This document shows, in pieces, positions 37,466-46,449 of a stretch of 64,000 nucleotides of DNA. The stretch covers positions 1 through 64,000 of the forward strand of contig JAGBCY010000006.1 of the NCBI GenBank assembly GCA_017937765.1, in the 5' to 3' direction. The stretch comes from Alistipes sp. (lineage in GTDB: Bacteria > Bacteroidota > Bacteroidia > Bacteroidales > Rikenellaceae). Each line of letters starts with the position of its first letter. Positions within the stretch are counted from its first letter, which is position 1. The notes below the pieces were generated by a model that was not told the origin of the DNA, searched no databases, and saw nothing but the letters and a program-made list of their open reading frames with translations. The position numbers and the translations under genes are program-made.

Positions 37466-37473
37466 CAAATATA
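37466..37473 (-). promoter_or_regulatory. -7 box for the lspA unit
   Basis: TATATTTG on the minus strand, 65 nt before the lspA ATG. Confidence 0.5.
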
Positions 37474-37494
37474 CGAAATTTAAAAAAAATATAC

Positions 37495-37502
37495 TACTTT
37501 TG
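37495..37502 (+). promoter_or_regulatory. -7 box for tRNA-Leu
   Basis: TACTTTTG, 15 nt before the mature tRNA. Confidence 0.55.
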
Positions 37503-37517
37503 TGCACTGAAACCGCT

Positions 37518-37598
37518 GCCCAGGTGGCGAAATGGTAGACGCGCTCGTTTCAGGTGCGAGTGCTTAGCGGCATGTAGGTTCGAGTCCTATCCTGGGCA
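37518..37598 (+). tRNA. tRNA-Leu(CAG)
   Basis: An 81-nt cloverleaf. Acceptor GCCCAGG pairs with CCTGGGC, discriminator A. Anticodon stem CTCGT/GCGAG with loop TTCAGGT, anticodon CAG at 37551-37553, reading CUG. Short class II variable arm (TGC/GCA) and T-loop GGTTCGAGTCC. The 3' 21 bp recurs at 37877-37897. Confidence 0.92.
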
Positions 37599-37712
37599 CA
37601 AGGGAGGTTGACGGTGTTCGTCAGCCTCCTTGTCGTTTGGGCGGGGTACGGCGAGAGCATTCGTTACACGAACTGCGTTGGTATATAGAGTTGCTATTAT
37701 GAGCAAGCTCAA
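37579..37712 (+). repeat. Long direct repeat at tRNA-Leu 3' end, copy A
   Basis: Begins within the tRNA T-arm and runs through the terminator hairpin to GAGCAAGCTCAAC. Copy B is at 37877-38053. Confidence 0.85.
37603..37638 (+). terminator. Terminator-like hairpin behind tRNA-Leu
   Basis: A 10-bp stem GGAGGTTGAC/GTCAGCCTCC (one wobble) followed by TTGTCGTTT. A second copy lies at 37900-37936. Confidence 0.65.
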
Positions 37713-37754
37713 CTGCTACTATATATACCAACGGTGCAAAGCACGGCTCTCGCC
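37650..37754 (+). other. Long stem-loop behind tRNA-Leu
   Basis: Nested inverted repeats: GGCGAGAGC (37650-37658) with GCTCTCGCC (37746-37754), and a perfect 12-bp CGTTGGTATATA (37676-37687) with TATATACCAACG (37722-37733). It could be a structured transcript or the arms of a small element. Confidence 0.6.
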
Positions 37755-37876
37755 TATGATGCCACAGCATTGCACTGCTCACTGAGGGTAGGTTGCGCGG
37801 ATAGATTTTTGTATATTGCTCGGGCAATGCCCTCCGCTTTAACGTATCCGCGCGAGCTGGGGCGGTTGCCCTGCGC

Positions 37877-38053
37877 TTCGAGTCCTATCCTGGGCACTAA
37901 GGAGGTTGACGTTGTTCGTCAGCCTCCTTGTCGTTTGGGCGGGGTACGGCGAGAGCGTTCGTCAGCCTCCTTGTCGTTTGGGCGGGGTACGGCGAGAGCA
38001 TTCGCTACACGAACTGCGTTGGTATATAGAGTTGCTATTATGAGCAAGCTCAA
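37877..38053 (+). repeat. Long direct repeat, copy B, with internal 43-bp tandem duplication
   Basis: Starts with the 21-bp tRNA-Leu 3' end (TTCGAGTCCTATCCTGGGCAC), 298 bp from the original, and repeats the downstream sequence. A 43-bp unit (37914-37956) is duplicated at 37957-37999. The return arm of the long stem-loop is missing in this copy. No gene in 37599-38124. Confidence 0.85.
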
Positions 38054-38070
38054 CCGACAATCCGCGCAAC

Positions 38071-38100
38071 AAAAAAAGCAGCACCCTTTTGGGATGCCGC
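38071..38100 (-). terminator. Terminator of the 990-aa lipoprotein gene
   Basis: On the minus strand GCGGCATCCC, AAAA loop, GGGTGCTGC, then seven T. Confidence 0.85.
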
Positions 38101-38124
38101 TTTAGTTATAATAAATTAAGTGGA

Positions 38125-41097
38125 TTACATAATTACCATAACACCATTGCACAAAGCCTTAACAGCAGCTGCTGTTGCAACCTCGCCATTAATTTTACAG
38201 TTCTCAACGAGCAACTGAACGAGACCAACGCCATTGTTATCAATAATCTTAGCGCCATCAGTTACAGTAAGGTTACAATCCTTGAGGTACACAGTTGAGT
38301 AACCAATTGTGAAAGTCATAGCAGCCTGAGCACAATCGAAGTTAACACCCTCAAATGTATAGAAGATACCGTCCGTAGTATCTGCAACACCCACCTCATC
38401 GGTAAGAGTACAGTCCTTCATATAGATACCTTCCTGAGATCCTACACCACCTGGAGCAGGAACGTTAGAGTTCAACTCTGAGCCATCAACATCGAGAGTT
38501 TCAACGATAGTCTTACCCTCGATAGCTACAGTATAGTCGGGCTCGAATGCCTTAACAACCCAGTTCTGTCCCTCCTTAACAGCCTCGTAGCCAGGAGCTA
38601 CCCACTTAGTAGGATTGAAGCCGAAAGTACCACCGTAGATGATAGTCTCACCACTACCCAAGATACCATCAGTGTAGCCAGAACGCTCAGAAGCAGGACC
38701 GAATTTACCACCGTTGATGATAACCTTAGCACCTACGCCAGTGTAAACGTAAGCACGCTTCTGGTTGAGAGATGAGCTGAATGAGAACTCACCACCGTTT
38801 ACAGTAACAACAGTACCCTCGCCAACAGCGTAGATAAGGTAACGACCCGATGTGCTTGCAGAGTTAACAGCGAGCTTACCGTCGTTGAATGTTACCTGTG
38901 CACCATCAGAAGCACCGATACCACCACCCAGTGAGTTGATGTCAGCAGCGTTGATTGTAAGTGAAGTATCCTCACCCTCAGCTACGAAACCGTACTGGTT
39001 TGGTGTACCAGTCTCGATCTTACCGGCAGTGATCTCTACATCACCCTGAACGTGGATGCTCTGTGACTTAACATCCTCAGTGAGGTTATACTCACCAGCG
39101 GGGAGTACAACAGAAACGTCAGAGTTCTGGTTGATACCAGCAGCATCCTTAACCTTAACGAATGCGTAAACTGCCTCAGAGTTAGCCGTATTGATACCAC
39201 CAGCAGGAGTGTTATCTGAAACAGTAGCAGTAGCAGCAGCCCAACCTACGATGTAACCGATATCAGCGGGATGAACCTCGCTGTACTCAGCGGTCATATC
39301 AGCTGTGATGTAAGAGCTCTCAATATAGTTACCAGTAACCTCAGAAGCAAGATTAGCAGCACCTACGATACCACCGACCTTGCGGTAAGCTGTGATCTTG
39401 GCATTCTTAACAGTACAATCCTTAACCCAAGCAGTACCACCATCAGCTGCAAGGTAACCAGCGATAGCACCTACGTTGTTAGCGTCGTTCTTCTCATAAG
39501 GAGTAGACAAAACGATAGCGTCGTTAACGTGGCAGTTCTCAATCTTAGTGCAGACAGCGTCAGCAACGATAACAGCAGCCTTGTAGTTACCATAAACCTC
39601 AGCGTTCAATACTGTAAGGTCCTTAATAGTTGCGCTGGGGCAGTAGCCGAACAAACCAGCAGATACCTTACCTGTCTCGTAAACGAAGAGACCCTCGATC
39701 TTGTGGTTATTACCATCGAATGTACCTGAGAATGGGCAACCAGGAGCACCGATAGCAGTCCAACGCTCGTCGTTGAGGTGGATATCCTTCATAAGACGGA
39801 ATGTCTCACCCTTGAAGCTGATACCAGCAGCACGTGTGCCACCATTTACCTGAGCTGCCAACCAAGCAAGCTCCGAAGCCTCGTAAATCTCATAAACACC
39901 GTCAACCTTCTTGGGCTCAGCAATAGCCTTGCCATCCCAAAGCTGATACTCGTAGTAGCCAGCGAAGTTGTCGTCGATACGTACCTCGATATCGGTAGCA
40001 GTAGTCAAAACGTTACCAATAACGGTTGTGAGGTAGTTACGCTGTACGGGGATATCAGTAGCGAACTCAGTAGCCTTGATAAGATCACCCTTTGCGTCGT
40101 AAACCTCCATCTCGAAGTGGTAAGCAGTCTGATCGTCCTTAGCAAGGATATAGTCGGTGAAGAGGGTCATATGAGTGTGACGCTTAACACCGTTGTCGTT
40201 GATCATACCGTAGTTGTCGTAGTTGTCGTAACCAGCAGTGTAGAAGTGGTTAGCAAGGTCCTCCTTGGTTACGCCCTCGTTGTAGCGCGACTCGTAGTCG
40301 TAAACATACTCGAACTCAGTCTCTACAGTCTCCTCGATCTCACCAGTAAGAGCATTGAATGCAGCGGGATGCTTAGCAGTGTAAGCAACCTTCACTTTCG
40401 CAGGCTCTACGTTGAGGTTGAGCTCAGCAAGGTCGGTAGCGATAACGCGGAGCTTACCATAGGGACGCTTCAAAACGATCTCTTGGGGAGCAGCGTTAGA
40501 AACGCGGATGTCCTTAGTAGCGAAGTAAGCATCGGTAGACTCGTCGTTGATGCCGTCCTCGGTGATTGTGATGTCAGCCAAGGTCTCACCAATGATGTGG
40601 TGCTTACCAAGATCCCTCTGGTATTCAACGCCCTCGTTGAGGTTGGTATCCTGCCACAAGCCCTCCTCTACGAAGTCAGCAAAGATCACAAAGTGATAAT
40701 CACGGTTAGGAACGAGGCGAAGCTCGAACTTAACGGTCTCGTAAGAGTCCTTAATGATAACCATACGGTCCTTGATAGGCTTAGCGTCGGTGTAGTCGTC
40801 AGCCTTGTCGTAAACCTCCAAAGTGTAACGAAGGTCTACATCACCCCAGTCAATACGACGCTCGTCGCCACGCACGGCACCCTGCAAATAGTCGATAGCA
40901 CCAAAAGCACTATCGAAAGCCTGCTGGTCGTCAGCCATACCGTTCTCACCGGCACGTGTAGCACCGAGATCGGGGGCAGCGACAGTAAGCTGGAAGTTGA
41001 CCTCGCCCTTAGCGTTCTGCTTAACGCCCTCGAAGTCATTCTGGCAAGATGCCAATCCAAGCACCAATGCCATCAGAGCAAAAAATCTCGCTTTCAT
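38125..41097 (-). CDS. Large surface lipoprotein: DUF6562-like domain + GLUG/beta-helix
   Basis: 990 residues from the ATG at 41097. The frame is open 41 codons further up, but only this start gives a signal peptide (MKARFFALMALVLGLASC) with lipobox. Residues about 25-330 resemble the fimbrillin-related DUF6562 domain (LVPNRDYHFVIFADFVEEG). Residues about 395-600 carry GLUG-type beta-helix repeats (GCPFSGTFDGNNHKIEGLFVY, AGLFGYCPSATIKDLTV, VGGIVGAANLAS). From about 620 on there is a further right-handed beta-helix of short T/V/N-rich turns. Likely a secreted or surface adhesin or glycan-contact protein. Own promoter, a leader of about 280 nt, and a strong terminator; no partner genes. Confidence 0.8.
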   Translation of the reverse strand: MKARFFALMALVLGLASCQNDFEGVKQNAKGEVNFQLTVAAPDLGATRAGENGMADDQQAFDSAFGAIDYLQGAVRGDERRIDWGDVDLRYTLEVYDKADDYTDAKPIKDRMVIIKDSYETVKFELRLVPNRDYHFVIFADFVEEGLWQDTNLNEGVEYQRDLGKHHIIGETLADITITEDGINDESTDAYFATKDIRVSNAAPQEIVLKRPYGKLRVIATDLAELNLNVEPAKVKVAYTAKHPAAFNALTGEIEETVETEFEYVYDYESRYNEGVTKEDLANHFYTAGYDNYDNYGMINDNGVKRHTHMTLFTDYILAKDDQTAYHFEMEVYDAKGDLIKATEFATDIPVQRNYLTTVIGNVLTTATDIEVRIDDNFAGYYEYQLWDGKAIAEPKKVDGVYEIYEASELAWLAAQVNGGTRAAGISFKGETFRLMKDIHLNDERWTAIGAPGCPFSGTFDGNNHKIEGLFVYETGKVSAGLFGYCPSATIKDLTVLNAEVYGNYKAAVIVADAVCTKIENCHVNDAIVLSTPYEKNDANNVGAIAGYLAADGGTAWVKDCTVKNAKITAYRKVGGIVGAANLASEVTGNYIESSYITADMTAEYSEVHPADIGYIVGWAAATATVSDNTPAGGINTANSEAVYAFVKVKDAAGINQNSDVSVVLPAGEYNLTEDVKSQSIHVQGDVEITAGKIETGTPNQYGFVAEGEDTSLTINAADINSLGGGIGASDGAQVTFNDGKLAVNSASTSGRYLIYAVGEGTVVTVNGGEFSFSSSLNQKRAYVYTGVGAKVIINGGKFGPASERSGYTDGILGSGETIIYGGTFGFNPTKWVAPGYEAVKEGQNWVVKAFEPDYTVAIEGKTIVETLDVDGSELNSNVPAPGGVGSQEGIYMKDCTLTDEVGVADTTDGIFYTFEGVNFDCAQAAMTFTIGYSTVYLKDCNLTVTDGAKIIDNNGVGLVQLLVENCKINGEVATAAAVKALCNGVMVIM

Positions 41098-41381
41098 AAT
41101 TAATAGTGTTAAAAAATAATAAATGTATAGGTAAATTGTAAAATATATCAAACAAACGTCGCGCATCACCCGCAAAAGCCGAGCCAACACTACCCGCAAC
41201 TCGCCACGAAATTCAACCATTCGACCACTCCATACTTAGTCAATAAGGGAGAGCGAGATTCGCAAATCCCCCCCCCCTCAACGAGTTACGCGGATAGACG
41301 TTGTAAATTGAGGCCCAGACAATTGTTCCACAACTCCTTAACACTCTACAAATCAGGCTTCAAAACAACGGATACGCGATA

Positions 41382-41413
41382 CAAATGTATGTAAAAAATT
41401 CTTAAATCCCAAA
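41382..41413 (-). promoter_or_regulatory. Promoter of the 990-aa lipoprotein gene
   Basis: On the minus strand TTTGG (41409-41413), exactly 19 nt, TACATTTG (41382-41389). This predicts a 5' leader of about 280 nt (41098-41375) with no convincing small ORF, and a run of nine C near 41270. Confidence 0.7.
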
Positions 41414-41577
41414 ACTTTAGGATGTTTTTTACACTAAAATTTATCAACGAAAAACAATTTGTGATAAACGTATCGACTACATTTGTTGGTATTATATTCT
41501 TCCTTGTCGTGATACAACCCCGTCAAAACCAACGCAACCGCACATTGACACACAAGAGTTACGAATAATTTATTTTT

Positions 41578-41664
41578 CCGTCGGAGCGACGGTCCTACTA
41601 CATCAAAGTCCTGCAACACCGAGGGCATCAAGTGATGTCAGTTCAATTCTTTTTTGTATATTTG
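41578..41664 (+). repeat. Diverged third copy of the 88-bp promoter repeat, upstream of prfC
   Basis: CCGTCGGAGCGACGG palindrome, GGTCCTACTACATC, GGCATCAAGTGATGTC and AGTTCAATTCTTTTTT line up base for base with the tandem units at 9001-9176. They are followed by TATATTTG (41657-41664), 28 nt before the prfC ATG. 41414-41577 shows no gene. Confidence 0.8.
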
Positions 41665-41691
41665 CAGCCCGAAACATAACAACGTAGATAT

Positions 41692-43275
41692 ATGGCACTT
41701 ATTGATGAGATTACGAAACGCCGCACATTTGCCGTCATCGCACACCCCGATGCCGGTAAGACAACCCTCACCGAGAAGCTCCTGCTGTTCGGTGGTGCTA
41801 TCCACGTGGCAGGCGCAGTGAAGAGTAACAAGATAAAGAAGGGCGCGACATCCGACTTTATGGAGATCGAGCGTCAGCGTGGTATCTCGGTGGCAACATC
41901 GGTGATGGGATTCGAGTACAAGGATGTGAAGATCAACATCCTCGACACCCCCGGTCACGAGGACTTTGCCGAGGACACATACCGCACGCTCACGGCCGTG
42001 GACTCGGTAATCATCGTAATCGACGGTGCTAAGGGTGTCGAGACGCAGACACGCCGACTTATGGAGGTGTGTCGTATGCGCAACACCCCCGTGATTGTCT
42101 TTATCAACAAGCTCGACCGCCCGTCGAAGGATCCGTTCGACCTCTTGGACGAGGTGGAGCGCGAGCTCAAGATCAAGGTGCGCCCGTTGGCTTTCCCCAT
42201 ATCGTCGGGCGACACGTTCAAGGGAGTGTACAACATCTACGAGAAGAACCTCTCGCTCTTCACCTCCGACGAGCGACAGACGGCCGACGCATCTACGGTG
42301 GACATCAGCGACCTATCGTCACCCGAGATCGAGAAATATATAGGCGACAAATTTGCTACGCAGCTACGCGAGAACATCGACCTTGTGGAGGGTGTCTACG
42401 AGCCCTTCGACCGTGAGGATTACCTCTCGGGCGAGTTGGCTCCCGTGTTCTTCGGCTCGGCTGTTAACAACTTCGGCGTGAGAGAGTTGCTCGAGTGCTT
42501 CATACGCATAGCACCCTCACCGCGTAACGCCACAACCGAGACTCGTATGGTTGAGCCCTCGGAGCCTAAACTCTCGGGCTTCATCTTCAAGATTCACGCC
42601 AATATGGACCCCAACCACCGCGACCGCATCGCCTTTATGAAGATATGTTCGGGCCGCTTCGAGCGTAACAAGAACTACCTCCACGTGCGCAGCGGCAAGC
42701 AGCTGAAGTTCTCCTCTCCCACGGCATTTATGGCCGAGAAGAAGTCGATCATCGACGAGGCATTTCCGGGCGATATCGTGGGTCTGCACGACACGGGAAC
42801 ATTTATGATTGGCGATACGTTCACCGAGGGCGAGAAGCTCAAGTTCACGGGCATACCGTCGTTCTCGCCCGAGCACTTCCGTTACATCGAGAATGCCGAT
42901 CCGCTGAAGTTCAAGCAGCTGGCTAAGGGCATTGATCAGCTTATGGACGAGGGTGTGGCTCAGCTCTTCACCTCGTCGCTCAACGGCCGCAAGATTATCG
43001 GCACGGTGGGAGCCTTGCAGTTCGAGGTTATACAGTATCGCTTGGAGCACGAGTATGGCGCGAAGTGCCGCTGGGAGCCTATCTCGATTCACAAGGCCTG
43101 CTGGATAGAGTCGGAAAACGAGGCGCAACTTGCCGACTTCAAGCGTCGTAAGCACACGAATATGGCCGTGGATAAGTATGGCCGCGATGTATTCCTCGCC
43201 GACACGAGCTACACACTGGCTCTCGCGCAGGAGAACTTCAAGGATATACGCTTCAAGTTCACCTCGGAGGTGTAG
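41692..43275 (+). CDS. prfC: Peptide chain release factor 3
   Basis: 527 residues. Translational GTPase that recycles RF1/RF2 from the ribosome after termination. The G1 P-loop AHPDAGKT is at 17-24, G3 DTPGHED near 84-90 and G4 NKLD near 138-141. [18 protein letters not shown] is the switch region typical of RF3 rather than EF-G. Domain II and the RF3-specific C-terminal domain ([21 protein letters not shown]) are complete. Preceded by the 88-bp repeat promoter. Confidence 0.96.
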   Translation: MALIDEITKRRTFAVIAHPDAGKTTLTEKLLLFGGAIHVAGAVKSNKIKKGATSDFMEIERQRGISVATSVMGFEYKDVKINILDTPGHEDFAEDTYRTLTAVDSVIIVIDGAKGVETQTRRLMEVCRMRNTPVIVFINKLDRPSKDPFDLLDEVERELKIKVRPLAFPISSGDTFKGVYNIYEKNLSLFTSDERQTADASTVDISDLSSPEIEKYIGDKFATQLRENIDLVEGVYEPFDREDYLSGELAPVFFGSAVNNFGVRELLECFIRIAPSPRNATTETRMVEPSEPKLSGFIFKIHANMDPNHRDRIAFMKICSGRFERNKNYLHVRSGKQLKFSSPTAFMAEKKSIIDEAFPGDIVGLHDTGTFMIGDTFTEGEKLKFTGIPSFSPEHFRYIENADPLKFKQLAKGIDQLMDEGVAQLFTSSLNGRKIIGTVGALQFEVIQYRLEHEYGAKCRWEPISIHKACWIESENEAQLADFKRRKHTNMAVDKYGRDVFLADTSYTLALAQENFKDIRFKFTSEV

Positions 43276-43335
43276 CTAATGACGGCAGAATCAGCGTAAA
43301 TATTGTGCACAACCCGCACAACCCGATAGTTTAAA

Positions 43336-43370
43336 AGGTCTGTACAGCATATCCGCGTGCAGACTTTTTT
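43336..43370 (+). terminator. Terminator of prfC
   Basis: A 10-bp stem AGGTCTGTAC/GTGCAGACTT with two wobbles, then TTTT; 60 nt after the stop. Confidence 0.75.
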
Positions 43371-43391
43371 CGTTATTTGAGCCATCATCTC

Positions 43392-43421
43392 TTGCTTTTA
43401 CCGCTTTTTTGAGTACCTTTG
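43392..43421 (+). promoter_or_regulatory. Promoter of the His-rich small gene
   Basis: TTG (43392-43394), exactly 19 nt, TACCTTTG (43414-43421). It fixes the gene start downstream of 43421. Confidence 0.7.
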
Positions 43422-43450
43422 CCGCCGAAACAGAGAGACTTAAACAGAGG

Positions 43451-43798
43451 ATGCGAATTGACGTAATAGGTAGACGTGTGCTGATTGGATGGGTGCTTAT
43501 GATACAAGTGCTCTTCCATCTGTGTAGCTCTACCCTATTCATCCACAGCCACATAATCGATGGCCACGAGATCGTCCACTCGCACTTCTTCGCCGGCCCC
43601 ATCTCGGAGCACGGCCATACGTCGGACAGTGCCGAGAGCATCCAAAATGCGACCTACGGCGCAGCACTCTCTGCCACCACAACTACCATAGATGCACCTC
43701 TTTGCATCGTAGTCGTGCTAATCAGCTCCGTAACGGATATGTTGGCCACCACCAACATCATCCACCATTCGCTTCGTGCACCGCCCGCAGTGGCATAA
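43451..43798 (+). CDS. His-rich membrane-anchored small protein upstream of TonB receptor
   Basis: 115 residues from the ATG at 43451. An in-frame ATG at 43409 lies upstream of the -7 box and is excluded. One hydrophobic N-terminal segment (VLIGWVLMIQVLFHLCSSTLF) acts as signal or anchor. The next stretch holds seven His in about 30 residues (HSHIIDGHEIVHSH, EHGHTS), then a second hydrophobic region near 80-100. Small His-rich proteins like this are often encoded just before TonB receptors in Bacteroidetes and may bind a metal. The partner receptor gene starts 166 nt downstream with its own promoter. Function not established. Confidence 0.65.
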   Translation: MRIDVIGRRVLIGWVLMIQVLFHLCSSTLFIHSHIIDGHEIVHSHFFAGPISEHGHTSDSAESIQNATYGAALSATTTTIDAPLCIVVVLISSVTDMLATTNIIHHSLRAPPAVA

Positions 43799-43891
43799 TC
43801 ATCCCAATCGCTTACGCTACACAACAGCATCATCCCTCATTTGGGGGATGACGACCGTCGTAATATGCGGCATTATACCGTTTTATTGCGA

Positions 43892-43922
43892 TTGACTGAC
43901 GATGTGATATCGCCTACCTTTG
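43892..43922 (+). promoter_or_regulatory. Promoter of the TonB receptor gene
   Basis: TTG (43892-43894), 20 nt, TACCTTTG (43915-43922), 42 nt before the ATG. A weak TCATCCC/GGGATGA hairpin at 43830-43851 lies before it. Confidence 0.65.
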
Positions 43923-43964
43923 CACCGAAGAAAAGAATAAAAAATACAAACAGTTATATAAACT

Positions 43965-46310
43965 ATGAAACGCATCATTGTTACACTGCTTGCCGCCCTG
44001 CCACTCGTGGTTATGGCCGCTGGCGACATCCCAACATCGCCCAACGTCGAGATCGTGCGACGCGATGTACGCAAGAACTCCGACTCGAACATATTTGGCC
44101 ACGTGCTCGATAGTGCGACGGGCGAACATATACCCTATGCTACCGTGACCGTGAAGGGCACAACTATCGGTGCCGCGGCCGATGGTACTGGCCACTACAA
44201 CATCAACAACCTACCATTAGGTCCCTACACCATACAGGTATCGGCCATAGGCTATGCAACAATCGAAGTCCCCTTCGTGGCCGAGGAGGATACATCCGTG
44301 GAGTTAAACTTCACGCTCGACGCCTCATCAACAGATATCGATCAGGTCGTAGTGTCGGCAACACGCAACGAGACCAACCGCCGAAAGACCTCGACCGTGG
44401 TGAACGTAGCCTCGTCGAAGCTCTTCGAGGGCACCGCTTCGTCGAACCTCTCGGAGGCGATGAACTTCCAATCGGGTCTGCGCGTGGAGAATACGTGCGG
44501 CAACTGCGGTGCTCCTCAGCTACGCATCAACGGTCTCGAGGGTCAATACTCTCAGATTCTGCTCGATAGCCGCGCTATATTCTCGTCGCTGGCGGGAGTC
44601 TACGGCCTCGACCTGATGCCCGTGGCAATGGTCGAGCGCGTGGAGGTAATACGCGGTGGCGGCTCGGCACTCTACGGCTCGAGCGCGATCGGTGGCGTGG
44701 TGAACATCATCACGAAGGACCCTGTGCGCAACACCCTCTCGCTCTCAAACACGACCAACATTATGGAGGATGGCACGCCCGACATCAACACCTCGCTCGG
44801 CGGTGCCTTCATCTCGGACGACTACAAGATGGGAGCCTATGTCTTTGGCCAGGTAAAGAGCCGTGGCGGCTACGATCGCAACGACGACGGCTTCTCGGAC
44901 CTCACGAAGCTAAGCTCACAGACGGTCGGCTTCCGCGCCTACTACAAAACATCGACCCACTCGCGACTAACGGCTGAGTATCACCACATTCACGAGTATC
45001 GTCGCGGTGGTGACAAACTAACGGAGGCACCCCATATGGCGATGATCTGCGAGCAGCTCGACCACAACATCGACGGCGGCGGCATCAAGTTCGACTACTT
45101 CCCCTCGATTAAGCATCGCCTCTCGGTCTACGCCTCGACGCAGGGCATCGCACGCTCGAGCTACTTCGGCACCGATATGAACCCCAATGCCTATGGTCAG
45201 ACCTCGGACCTCACAGCCGTAGCCGGTGCGCAGTACACCTTCGACTACAAGGCCGGACTCCCCGCCGAGCTTACGGCCGGAGCGGAGTATAACTTCAACA
45301 GCCTCAACGATATATATCACGCCACAGAGCGCGAGCTAAACCAGCAGACCTCGACCTTCGGCATCTTCGCCCAGAACGAGTGGCGCAGCGACAAGATAAA
45401 CATCCTCATCGGCTTCCGCCTCGACAAGCACAATATGATCGACCGCCCGATATTTGCACCGCGCGCCAACATACGTTACAGCCCCATCGAGGACCTCGGA
45501 CTACGTATCTCGTACTCGAGCGGCTACCGCGCACCGCAGGCCTACAACGAGGATCTACATATCGACGCGCTAAACCACTCTGTATCAATCATCGAGATCG
45601 ATCCCAACCTCCGTCCCGAGTTCTCGCACTCGCTCTCGGCATCGGCCGACTACTACCACTCGTTCGGCCGTTTACAGGCAAACCTCCTCGTCGAGGGCTT
45701 CTACACCATCCTCGATGACGTCTTTACGCTGGAGAACACACGCGAGGAGACTGATGCTGAGGGCAATAACTTCATCTACAAGATTCGTCGCAACGCCGCC
45801 GGAGCACGTGTTGGAGGTGTCACCGCGGAGTTGAAGCTCGGCATTCCTAACATCTTCGACGTACAGCTCGGCTACACCTTCCAGAAGAGCCGCTACGTCG
45901 AGCCCGAGAAGTGGAGCGACGACGTGGAGGCACAGCGCACGATGTTCCGCTCGCCCGACAACTACGGCTATCTTAACGCTAACTTCTACATAACCAAGAA
46001 CTTCAATGCCTCGGTATTCGGAACATATACGGGCAAGATGCTCGTTCAGCACGCCGCCTATACCGACATCCTCGGTGTTGAGCACCCCGACTCGGAGGTG
46101 TGGTCACCCTCGTTCTTCGACTGCGGCCTGAAGCTCGGTTATACGTTCAAGCTCACTGACCTTATCGGCCTTGAGATCAACGCCGGCGTGAAGAATATCT
46201 TTGATGCCTACCAGCGTGACTTGGATGTCGGTGCCGGCCGCGACTCGGCATACATCTACGGTCCCTCGATGCCTCGAACCTACTTCTTCGGCGTAAAGCT
46301 CTCGCTCTAA
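43965..46310 (+). CDS. TonB-dependent outer membrane receptor
   Basis: 781 residues. Signal peptide (about 1-19), carboxypeptidase-regulatory-like domain (about 42-118: IFGHVLDSATGEHIPYATVTVKG, VSAIGYATIEV), then the plug (about 128-235) with RVEVIRGGGSALYGSSAIGGVVNIIT, then a 22-strand barrel ending in Leu after FFGVKLSL. The plug has a CGNCG pair near 178-182 in NTCGNCGAPQLRINGLEGQYSQILLDS, a motif common to one branch of Bacteroidetes metal or cofactor receptors. No SusD partner follows, so polysaccharide uptake is unlikely. With the His-rich neighbour, a metal complex or cobalamin/haem-like ligand is the best guess. Confidence 0.93.
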   Translation: MKRIIVTLLAALPLVVMAAGDIPTSPNVEIVRRDVRKNSDSNIFGHVLDSATGEHIPYATVTVKGTTIGAAADGTGHYNINNLPLGPYTIQVSAIGYATIEVPFVAEEDTSVELNFTLDASSTDIDQVVVSATRNETNRRKTSTVVNVASSKLFEGTASSNLSEAMNFQSGLRVENTCGNCGAPQLRINGLEGQYSQILLDSRAIFSSLAGVYGLDLMPVAMVERVEVIRGGGSALYGSSAIGGVVNIITKDPVRNTLSLSNTTNIMEDGTPDINTSLGGAFISDDYKMGAYVFGQVKSRGGYDRNDDGFSDLTKLSSQTVGFRAYYKTSTHSRLTAEYHHIHEYRRGGDKLTEAPHMAMICEQLDHNIDGGGIKFDYFPSIKHRLSVYASTQGIARSSYFGTDMNPNAYGQTSDLTAVAGAQYTFDYKAGLPAELTAGAEYNFNSLNDIYHATERELNQQTSTFGIFAQNEWRSDKINILIGFRLDKHNMIDRPIFAPRANIRYSPIEDLGLRISYSSGYRAPQAYNEDLHIDALNHSVSIIEIDPNLRPEFSHSLSASADYYHSFGRLQANLLVEGFYTILDDVFTLENTREETDAEGNNFIYKIRRNAAGARVGGVTAELKLGIPNIFDVQLGYTFQKSRYVEPEKWSDDVEAQRTMFRSPDNYGYLNANFYITKNFNASVFGTYTGKMLVQHAAYTDILGVEHPDSEVWSPSFFDCGLKLGYTFKLTDLIGLEINAGVKNIFDAYQRDLDVGAGRDSAYIYGPSMPRTYFFGVKLSL

Positions 46311-46325
46311 GAGAGCACACGAAAT

Positions 46326-46362
46326 AGGGCTGCTTCCTCCATCGAAGCAGCCCTTTCTTTTT
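46326..46362. terminator. Terminator of the TonB receptor gene
   Basis: A perfect 11-bp stem AGGGCTGCTTC/GAAGCAGCCCT, 7-nt loop, TTCTTTTT. On the far side TAATGAGTAATGAGGAG, the tail of the REP-like repeat family, begins. Confidence 0.85.
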
Positions 46363-46449
46363 AATGAGTAATGAGGAGTGAGGAGTTAGGGGGTAATTAG
46401 TGACACACCCTGCTTATCATACGCAGTACTGCCCCTCAAACATTTTCCA

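Noticed and set aside
37734..38105. 123-codon open frame behind tRNA-Leu
   Set aside because: Lies across duplicated non-coding repeats and a terminator; no coding signature.
39778..41103. 441-codon open frame opposite the 990-aa lipoprotein
   Set aside because: Antisense shadow; the minus frame has a signal peptide, lipobox, domains, promoter and terminator.
41098..41220. N-terminal extension of the 990-aa lipoprotein
   Set aside because: The frame is open, but a start at 41220 would bury the lipoprotein signal peptide behind 41 residues; the ATG at 41097 fits.
46386..46449. A tenth GTAC-core element behind the MATE gene
   Set aside because: GCAGTACTGCCCC is reminiscent of the loop, but I find no good outer stem or family termini.
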